The notes beneath the pieces were generated by a model, which was not told the DNA's origin, made no database searches, and saw only the letters and a list, made by a program, of their open reading frames with translations. Of a stretch of 64,000 nucleotides of DNA, positions 55,138 to 64,000 are shown piece after piece (position 1 is the first letter of the stretch; each line of letters opens with the position of its first letter). The position numbers and the translations under genes were made by a program. Origin of the DNA: Antedon mediterranea (lineage: Eukaryota; Echinodermata; Crinoidea; Comatulida; Antedonidae); the NCBI RefSeq assembly GCF_964355755.1, contig NC_092675.1, positions 1,617,001 through 1,681,000 on the forward strand. The letters are read 5' to 3'.

Positions 55138-55310
55138 GAAACTCTGTCTACATTATCAAACTTTATGTGACAAAAAATGTGATGTGCCCATATATGGGCA
55201 TGATGATGTCATAGCACTACCGTCACAGTCTTTGGGCATATCAATACCATATTTGGGCACATATCACACTTTTTTTGTCAAGCTAGTTTGATTGTGTAGA
55301 CAGAGCTTTA
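55138..55310. repeat. MITE-A copy O
   Basis: Full-length copy with arms AAACTCTGTCTACATTATC and TGTGTAGACAGAGCTTTA, two CArG boxes (CCATATATGG and CCATATTTGG) and TGATGTCA. Confidence 0.85.
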
Positions 55311-55859
55311 GTTTAAAAGCACAATATAGTTTAATGATCTTTAAATTGATGAGTACTTGCTGTTGGATGTGTATGAAAGGACAACAATTATAAATAAACA
55401 CTTTTGTGATGTAGCTGTACTGTTGGTCTATTATTTTCCTTCAACTTGTTAAGATATAAAGCTACTCCTGTGGAAATGACAATAATATTGATTGAGACAC
55501 AAACTAGAAACGCTTCATCACACTTGAATAATTGTATTTATCTTTGTAATACTATAATGTGATTGATTACAGTGTAGGTCTATTTAACACATCTTGTATT
55601 GACTTTAGTCTTCATTTCTATATGCTACAATGATTCTCAGATGTGAGAGCCTTAATGTACTCATTTATTGCTGGTCTTTTTTATGCTAAGCTTAATATAT
55701 TTATTTAGAAATTTTTTAAAAATTTGTAATAACTTTGATTGGTGGGATATAGTTTACAACATGTGATGAGATGAATCCAGTTATCTATAAAGAACTGTTA
55801 GATCTGAAATAAAACACTTAACTTATCCTTTTTAAATAAAGTTTATGTGGTTTAAGCTA

Positions 55860-56005
55860 GGTTCCCAACTAGGATATGCAATGCAAAGATTAAGTATTAA
55901 GAGCAGCACAAATAATTTGACCAATAAAAAACCGACAGTTTGATGATCCATCGCTTGTGATTGGTCAAATTCCTAGCGTAATTTTGTTTGCGCTTCCAGT
56001 GAATA
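55860..56005. repeat. Dispersed repeat with GGTTCCCA-ACTAG end (copy 2)
   Basis: Related to 12036-12190, with internal inverted motifs AATTTGACCAAT and ATTGGTCAAATT. Boundaries are approximate. Confidence 0.4.
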
Positions 56006-56744
56006 TGATATCTTTTTAACCTTTACATTTAATGCAAAAGGAACTGGCAAATAATTATAGAATCTAAAGTAAATTGACTATTTCAATTCACTGTATTGAT
56101 CTATGAATATGACGACGATGGAGAAATTGATTTTACAGAGCAAACCTGTTGCCAGTTGTTGTACACAGAATGGGTGGTAGTTTATGACACATTGCAGTCT
56201 ACATGACAAATACAGAGATAGTTCTTACATTATATAATCGCTGGTATAGTTTGTCATGCACTCTACTGTACTGACAAATATTCCAGAATAATATAGAATA
56301 CTTTGTGTTTCATTTATTGTATGCCTACATTATTTCTTGTTTGGAAAATAAAATCCATTCTCTAATTTCTAAATTTGTCATTGGTTGATTCCATATCACT
56401 TGATAGTTATATTCTTGGTTTAAAAGTAATAATCAATATTACTAACCAATGGTCAGCATTTTTGTAAACATTTTTGTAAACATTTATTTGTGACGTCACA
56501 GGCCTATAAAATAATGCGAGTGCCATAATATTTGCAGTGGTATTCAATTACAGGTGGAATTGAAAGTAGGTTTTGTGTTGATTAATTCAATTAAGGCAGT
56601 AACAAGTCTGAAAAATGAATGTTTCGTCGAATTGAGAGTATTTACGTTTATGATTGTTCTAGTTCAACTTATGAACATTCATTATTAAACTTATTTCTGT
56701 ATGGTATACTGTATGAATTAAAATATTTTTTTTATACTGGGCAA

Positions 56745-57013
56745 CCTCTTCAGTCAGTCAAAGACTGGTGTTCCGGAGGGCCCAGTTATGATCAGTGGCT
56801 ACGAATACACCGGGGTAACCCTCTACTCGTCTCAAAAGATGTACTAGGTTCTTTAAAGTGCACATGAGCTAGATGTATACACTTGACCTACAGTTTATAG
56901 TCTATCCGAGAAGACTTGTTCTACCACCAGAACCATGGACCGAGTGAGTGTGAGTGAGTATTAGGGCTACGTAATTACGGTTCACTGTCTCAATCGCTCA
57001 GCCACTCACTCCC
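56745..57013 (-). mobile_element. tRNA-derived SINE (family 2, copy 2)
   Basis: Shares GATGTACTAGGTTCTTTAAA, CACATGAGCTAGATGT and ATCCGAGAAGAC blocks with 35881-36093. The minus-strand head reads GAGTGGCTGAGCGATTGAG, an A-box-like tRNA start. The B-box is decayed. Confidence 0.7.
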
Positions 57014-57567
57014 TACTTTACAGTATTTGTTACTAAGCACATCCACAATACAAAATATGCATTACGAAGATTGAATTCCTAAGACACAATGTGAATACCA
57101 TAATCCATTTATTTGTCAGTGTCTCTTATATACTTTTTCTACAATGAATTTTTTTTCAATGAATTATAATTGGTAAGAAAGAGGAAGTTATAACAACTCT
57201 AGGGAGTTGTAATATTTCACATATTCTAATTGTTTTGTTATATTTATATCCTTTGGGGTCCAGTGTTCAAATATTTTTTGTTTTGGTCGGTATTGTTAAA
57301 ACTATTAGAGGTGTTCTATAGGGAGTGAATAGTGTATAAATAGTCAGTTATTGACTATGATTGTTTAGCCTTACTTTTTAAGGAAAATTTCAAACCATTA
57401 TATCTATATGTCGTGGTATGTCAGAGCGAGCAAATGTAATTTCTATGTATAGGCCTCTATTATATATGCAAATGACAATAAATGGAAGTAATTTTCCACT
57501 GATAATGAATGAATTGAAAGGAAAATAATGATGAATGAATTAAGCTTTTTGACTAGACAAATGCAGC

Positions 57568-57790
57568 ATCCAAATAAATATCTGTAAATATAATTGCCAC
57601 ACACTCGGTGATGGTCTTGCTTTGTTCGTAAAGACACAGTACCTGTGTCTTTACATTGCCCCAGTGCTGCAAAACACACGCAAAACCATCACCGATTGTG
57701 TGGCACTTTACATTGCCCCAGTGCTGCAACAAACATGCAAAACCATCACCGATTGTGTGCCAATTATAACATTTACAGATATTTATGGAT
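57568..57790. repeat. Palindromic element with internal tandem units
   Basis: Arms ATCCAAATAAATATCTGTAA (57568) and TTTACAGATATTTATGGAT (ending 57790) pair over about 55 bp, including the motif GGTGATGGT. The right half holds two tandem copies of a unit of about 58-62 bp with ATTGCCCCAGTGCTGCAA and AACCATCACCGATTGTGTG. Confidence 0.75.
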
Positions 57791-59191
57791 GGATGAAGCA
57801 AACAAATAGGCTATAGGACTTTAAGTTAATTTATTGACCCTTTAGCTTTGATAGACAGGTGTTTCATTTGCATATAATTACAATAACAATTCCATTTCCC
57901 TGTTAAACACTCTTAATTTGTTTGTTGGTGCAATCAGTCAGAATTAATTCGGTAGAACAAGGTAAATTTACTTTTCAGATTTGAATGAACCACATTGTAG
58001 TAGTTTCTTTCAGTAGATATGGATTTTTACATGTACAGTACTAAATACAGATTTCTACATTTAAACCAAAACCATAATAAATCCAAATTATCCTATCCTG
58101 TACAGCACAAACCAATTAGAATTGTACTAATAATAATAAATAATAACGATAATTTATTGAACATACACTTCTGTAAACAAAATTGACTAAAAACCACATT
58201 AAAATGCTAATTACTGTATAAATTTACCACAACTAAACTAAAAATTAAATTTAATGATATAAATGACAACCATATTTTTTTCTTGTACATACAGTAATTT
58301 AGTACCCTTGACTGTAAAAAGGCGTATTGTTAAATCAATTTTTTTCTTTATTTTATTAATACTCTGGACACACTTCATTCAAGAAGTGTGCCACTGTTTA
58401 AAAAATGTAGCTTTCGAAAAAATTAAATTACTATTATTATGTACAACCCCCTCCCCCCCCCCATTAGTTCTCCTTGTATTGTAAATTCAGACAATTACAC
58501 ATAGGTTTTTTAAAAATGTATGTTTCTGATTTAAAAGCAATGTATTAATATAGTTTACAGTTTATGGAATTTTAGTGAAAGCAGTTGGATTTATTAGCCA
58601 ACCATTTTTATAAATTAATTTTCATATACAGTACGTAGGCATTAGTCTCCCTACTTAAATTGAATTATTGAATAAACTTGTAGTTTTTATTTTAATATTT
58701 TATTATACGATTATTGATTATGATATTCCCTGTCTCTTTTAAGTAGGCACGGTCAGAGTCTGATCATGAAGATATTAATCAATATAGCAGCAGTTTCTAA
58801 TACTTTATATTAATATTGACAACATAATAAAGTAGTTTCTAATATATATATATATGAACTTTATTCAATCAATCGTACATTTGTTATAATGGTAACCATA
58901 ATAAGGTATAATATTACAGTAGATTTAAAAAAAAAAACCAATATAAATATTAATTATAAAATATATACAATGATTATTTACAGTAATGATAATTAAAAAA
59001 AAAATTAATTTGTTATATCTTTTGACTATTATTGGAAACAGAAGTTGAATAATAAAATACTGAAAAGTTTAGTTACGTTTGTTTGAATCAGGCAGATGGT
59101 AGACCAAAGAAAGGATAAGATACAGTAGGATTGTTTAATACTCAGTACGGTACATAGGCCTATAGTAACATACAGTAAGAAGCATTTAAAA

Positions 59192-59563
59192 AGAGTATCA
59201 CGGTGCTGACGTCACGACAGTAGGTGGCGCTGCATGGTTGCTAGCGCAACAAAGAATGCGTTCAGCCTGCCTGAGTGACTCCAAAGGCTTATTGAAGTAG
59301 TCATTTTAAAACTTTTATAATATAATAATTTTTAATAAAACAAACTCAAATTTCAAAAGATCAATAAATATTTGTTTTTAATAATCTATTTATTCTTTAA
59401 CTACAGTTTAAGTTTAAAAAAATCAAGCTAAAATACAATAAATATAATTTGATAGAAATACAGATCTTTACAGTTTATCAACATAGTAGCGTTAACGCAT
59501 TTTTTGGTTGGCTAGCAACTATGCAGCGCTCTCTATCGTTGTGACGTCACACCGTGATACTCT
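59192..59563. mobile_element. Non-autonomous DNA transposon-like element with about 70-bp terminal inverted repeats
   Basis: The left terminus AGAGTATCACGGTG and right terminus CACCGTGATACTCT are perfect complements. The similarity continues inwards for about 70 bp through GACGTCAC, GCGCTGCAT, GTTGCTAGC and AATGCGTT. The AT-rich core has no ORF. No clear target duplication is visible. Confidence 0.75.
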
Positions 59564-60616
59564 ATAGTTGTAATCTTTTGACAATACTGTACACATAGTA
59601 CAGGACAATATTACACTAGTAAACATAATCAATCAATTTTAATTGCCACTTTACTTGACAAAGTATGTTAAATTTATAACTCTAATTTTTATTGCTTGAA
59701 AATTTAAAAGCTGGATAGTGTTATTCAGACATAAATTCAAATTTTCAAGCTTTTTCTTGATATAAAAGTCATTATTTAAAATGCCTTTAGGGAATAAGTA
59801 TCCTTGTTGTTAATCTTAGATCGTACTAACATTATTATAATTTATATTTCTGGTCCTTTGTTATGATAATATGCAAAATAAAAAGGGTTGTATTTTCATT
59901 GAAAATAGCGTACATTGATTGTATGAAATTATGTAAAGCATTTTTGATTGTATGATATTTTGAATAATGTACATTTTTATTTAATATTAAAAAATGACCT
60001 TTTTTTTTATAAAATTGACAGTAATTTTGCATGGTGTATGTCTTGCAAAATCCTGGATCTGCCACTGATCAGTAATATTGAATTGTAGGCTACATTTAAA
60101 AAGTAGGAGCAAAGGTAATTTAGTACACATGCTATGAAACACACCCACTTTTATATACTACGTCAGTATATTGATTACTGTACTAGTGTATTGGTGGTAC
60201 AATGGGAACTCCCTAATTTCATAATCAGTTCTCTGCCATGGATTGATTGATGAGTCACTGCATTAAACGCCTACTTCTGGGTTTTCGTTTAAACATACAA
60301 TAATATCTCAACAACGATGAAGATTGGTAACAAAATATCACATGGAGTAGTGATGATACGTTGTCAAAGAAACGCAAGTAAATCAATAGCGTTCTGTGTC
60401 GCCATGCTATTATATTTCCGTGCTATGAAAGAACATTTTAGCATACTAATTATCAAAAGTGTATGCTCTTATTTAAAATTATTATTCCCTTTTTGACGAT
60501 GTTCATATATAACATTTTTAGTTTTGTTACTTGAATTGAAATGAGCTATAGTATATAAATTGGATTTCTATATAGAATATTTGTAGGAGTTGGGTTATTT
60601 TTTATTTTATATGTTT

Positions 60617-60655
60617 GTAAAGCTCCGTCTACACTATCACATTTTATTTGTGATG
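60617..60655. repeat. Solo MITE-A terminal fragment
   Basis: Only the end TAAAGCTCCGTCTACACTAT is present, with the rest lost. Confidence 0.55.
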
Positions 60656-61997
60656 TTTTCTGTTGTTCACACAAATTGTCGTCATAGTGAAATTTGAAAT
60701 TTAAATTACTCCAGATTATCTAATTATACTATCAAACATAATTCATTTTAAATAGTTCCAATATGAAATGATATTAAAGAATGTCATTATGTTAACTGTT
60801 AGTTTGGAACAAATATCAAAATATTAAATTTTTTCATGTTTTTAGTTGCGTATAACGCGACTCTACAGCTCACTATGTCGGTCGGTCGGTAAACACTAAC
60901 TTAAGCACTTGACTACAGCCGTGTATATGGCCTTGTTTTATTTATAAGTCAATAAAAACTTTTTCAATGTCCAAAGGTTTGGCTGTTAAGTTTTTTAGCT
61001 ACATAATTAATAAGAAAACAGTTGAAATTTATTACGATAATCTCAAGTGAATTAAAAGTAAACTTATCAAGATTAGATGTAAGCGTGTGAAGATTATTGA
61101 GTTATTAATTGATTGTAAAGATAACGTTAGTGTTTGTTTTAAACGATTTGTATGCATTTATATTAATTATTAATTTAATATTGAAGTTTCTGTTAATCGT
61201 TTGATTGTGTTGCTATGGAAACTTTAAGTATCTTCATTTATTAAATAAACAATAGATTTTCATCTTATTATTAACATGAATTAACATGTAAACAATTCTA
61301 AATCAATAGGTATCAAACTAAACAAACATTTACAGCATTTCTAATGACAACATTTAAAAAATTAAAATCCCAGTTTATGTATAAGACTTGTCTCTCTAAA
61401 CAACAAACTATGACAAAATAATATTTTATTTCCTGAAAATTATCAAGGCAGTGCCCCATGTAGCAAATATACTTTAATTTAAATTAAGAATAGTTTTAGC
61501 CCGTCAAATATGGATAAGAATATTTAGAAGAATATGTATCTTGTCAAAATAAATACCAGATTTGTTAAAAATGACATGTTAGCTGTCAAAGGGCGAGCGC
61601 TCGACTCGCAGTGCATACACATCCCTGAATATTTCTACCGTTTGTGTGAGTTTCAAAACTACCTTGTCACAATTTGTTAATAATTCCTGTATTTTTCCAT
61701 GGCATTCCAATTTTTTTTCTGGAGCCAAGATTCCTGACGTTAATGATCTTGCTAGTTTCTTTGTTGTATGATCCCTGAGGATAATTCATTATTTTACTAC
61801 AGCATAGATACTTGATGGAAAAAGACATAGATTTGCAAACATTATCACGTCCGCAGGGAAGTATTATTCGGAATAACATACGGAGAGAAAGCAATACCAA
61901 TACTTTGTTATTGCGGTTTAGATTACGTAGCATTTTAAGGAAATGACAATGGAAATTATTATGAAAAATGTTATACTGAGAAGACCTATTTTTCCTC

Positions 61998-62165
61998 TTT
62001 AAAGCTCTGTCTACACTATCAAACTAGTTTTAAATAAATGTGTGATGTCCACAAATATGGTTGTGATTTGATCAAATATGGTGATGATATGACATCATCA
62101 TGTCCATATATGAACACGTCATCACATTTTTTTGTCACATAATGTTTGGTAGTGATAGGGCTTTA
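61998..62165. repeat. MITE-A copy P
   Basis: Left arm TTTAAAGCTCTGTCTACAC; decayed right arm. TGACATCA is present but no exact CArG box. Confidence 0.8.
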
Positions 62166-64000
62166 GAAACATTACAATATGCTTTTTGAAAAATAATCTA
62201 CAATACAGTAGCATTGTTAAAATTAATAGAGGTTTATAAGTAATTGTATAACTGTAATATGATCTGTGAAACTGAAAAAAAGTTGTCCAACTTATGATTA
62301 TTTTTTTTACATGATTCCGTCCATTAGACCACTTGAATTTAAAATAACTCTTTCACACTAAATATCACTAGTTTTTAAGAAAGGAAATTGCTTATTTAGA
62401 ATAAAGTATTATTAAATTTATAAACTATAATACTGTTAGTCACTAAATCATTTTAACTGAATATCTCTGATTGTTAGTATTCAGAAAATTGTGTATCTAA
62501 AGAAGCGACGTGATTAAATTTTATTCCTAATTGTAACCCCATCTTGGGAAAATGCCAACCACTTAGAAAACTTAGCTATTTTCTGAAACCAGATATTAAT
62601 AGTGTTAATAGCAGTGCGAACATATTACCACCATTGTTGTTGTACATGTATTACTATCCAATATATTGATTATGTTTATGTAGATGTAAGCTTCGGTTAC
62701 GCTATTTTTTTTCTTTTCTTTTTAAATCAGCTCATGCCTATCGTTGTCCACAATGATAGGTTGAATTACAATTTGCATTAAATAAAATGATCTTAGGGGT
62801 CTAATAGTCTAAACTAGATCACCTTTTGTTTTGTTTATAAAGAATTATTGTTGTTGTTGTTGTAATTGGTAATTGTTTTGGGAACAAATAATATCATTGC
62901 TTTGATCTAAATCATTTAAAAAAAATTTAGTTTGATAGTGAAGAGGTAACATTGTCATTATTAAGAAGATATTTTCTGTATTTATGCTATCTTTTTTTGT
63001 GAAATATATTTATAGATCTACGACTAATAATTTATTTAGTAGCAATCAAATAACGAATAGGAAAATAAATAACTTTATTCTGTAAATCAACAAAAGTCTT
63101 ATGCAGTGTCTGTTTATTGTGTTTGTACAATGTTTTTATTCGTCGTGAGGTAATTCTGTTTTTATTCTTCTAGCAACTATAATATCCAGCTTTTTGTTCC
63201 ACTCCACGTGTGAGGTATAATTCATACCACATATAAATAGCATCTCTCTAGTTTCGATTAACTTGGTTGTTGAAAGACCAGACATAAAAACATGTCTAAT
63301 CTATATTCAGTGGTTATAATCAGACGTTATGATATAACATTATTACATTTAAAGTACTTGCATTTCTCTTTGTGTGAATTATGGCACAGAAATACAACAT
63401 GACAATAAAAGGAACTTCAATTATTATACTTTTAAGATATCATTTTGTTACTAATTAAGTTCTGTAACAATGAAGATTTAAGTTGTCATGTTTAGTATAA
63501 AAATTAGTTTAATATCGTACGTGGAATAAGTTTTTTTTCCTCACTAGCTGTTATGTTAAAATTTATATGGGTTTTTTCCCCGTCAATTCTTCCCTGGCCA
63601 TCAATACAAACATGATAGGTGTTAAATAATTGTTCATTGTTTGGCCTTTGGATATATATTGGAAAAAAAAATAAAATCTTATTTTTTAGATAATAAAATA
63701 TTAAATTCAAGAATATAAACATTAAATAATTCTATTTTATGAAAGATGCTGGATGTTGAAGTTACTCAAGCGTGAGATTACAACCCAGAGTACAATGAGT
63801 ATTTTCCCGCAATTGATTTTCAGAAACAACTACTTTATTTATTTTTCGCAGTCGTTGTAAAAGAGTACAAAATAAAAGGTTGCCATTTTGACTGGCAGCT
63901 ATTAACCTTGCCCCCTTGTTGTTATTGATAATGATTTGTTTGTTTGAATATTCACCCGAGGCGTCAAACCTAGAGGCATTGGCCGTGGGAACTATAGGAG

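Larger units (their letters stand above)
51964..64000. other. Long AT-rich region, probably intron of the signal-peptide gene or intergenic
   Basis: No gene is recognised over 12 kb. Identified content is MITE-A copies N, O and P and a solo end at 60617, a MITE-B copy, a SINE, a 223-bp palindrome with internal tandem repeats, a 372-bp inverted-repeat element and a short copy of the GTCGGTCGG repeat (60842-60890). Exon-like segments (for example 52876-53066 and 61804-61944) are too weak to call. Confidence 0.5.

Noticed and set aside
63504-63722. Minus-strand frame with an extracellular-looking segment (CIDGQGRIDGEKTHINFN)
   Set aside because: A plausible acceptor exists, but the donor is weak and no homology is recognised; not enough for a feature.

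Overview
The window is animal nuclear DNA: AT-rich, intron-rich and densely littered with short repeats. It carries the 3' end of one gene, three complete multi-exon genes, one intronless gene and one orphan first coding exon, nearly all on the + strand. Protein content (BICC1, hnRNP H/F, ABCC4, RBM22 and TRIM homologues), palindromic MITEs, 3'-truncated LINE ends and tRNA-derived SINEs suggest a marine invertebrate deuterostome. An echinoderm is my best guess from style alone and is not proven. Exon chains were assembled by hand from splice signals and reading phase. The summed coding lengths of the three complete multi-exon genes are exact multiples of three (1527, 4059 and 1356 nt), which supports the models.

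Layout: 1-3553 holds the last four coding exons of a Bicaudal-C homologue, ending in its SAM domain. 3554-8341 is 3' flank with repeats. 8342-9835 (-) is a single-exon RING/B-box/coiled-coil TRIM gene whose C-terminal tail is encoded by a dispersed repeat. A short shared promoter (about 9836-10021) separates it from a divergent hnRNP H/F gene (5' UTR exon ending at 10021, CDS 10738-17649) with three quasi-RRMs. 18946-39382 is a 27-exon ABCC4 (MRP4-like) transporter gene of about 1352 residues; its introns contain three large minisatellites (26-bp, 30-bp and 15-bp units). 41573-47072 is the splicing factor RBM22 in nine exons. 47073-64000 is mostly non-genic, except for one well-formed exon (51859-51963) that starts a signal-peptide-like protein whose remaining exons I could not identify.

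The genes do not form a pathway. Two of them (hnRNP H/F and RBM22) act in pre-mRNA splicing.

The most unusual signal is a palindromic MITE family (here MITE-A) present in at least 16 copies plus a solo end. Eleven copies carry exact CArG boxes (CC-W6-GG, the SRF site) and 13 carry TGACATCA or its reverse complement, a Jun/ATF-type site. It is a candidate for dispersal of ready-made regulatory modules and of hairpin RNA into introns. Other points to check are a 54-bp tandem duplication of the ABCC4 Walker A exon end with its splice donor, a GC-AG intron in ABCC4, an alternative stop beside a MITE in hnRNP H/F, a repeat abutting the RBM22 start, and hAT-like MITEs with perfect 8-bp target duplications.
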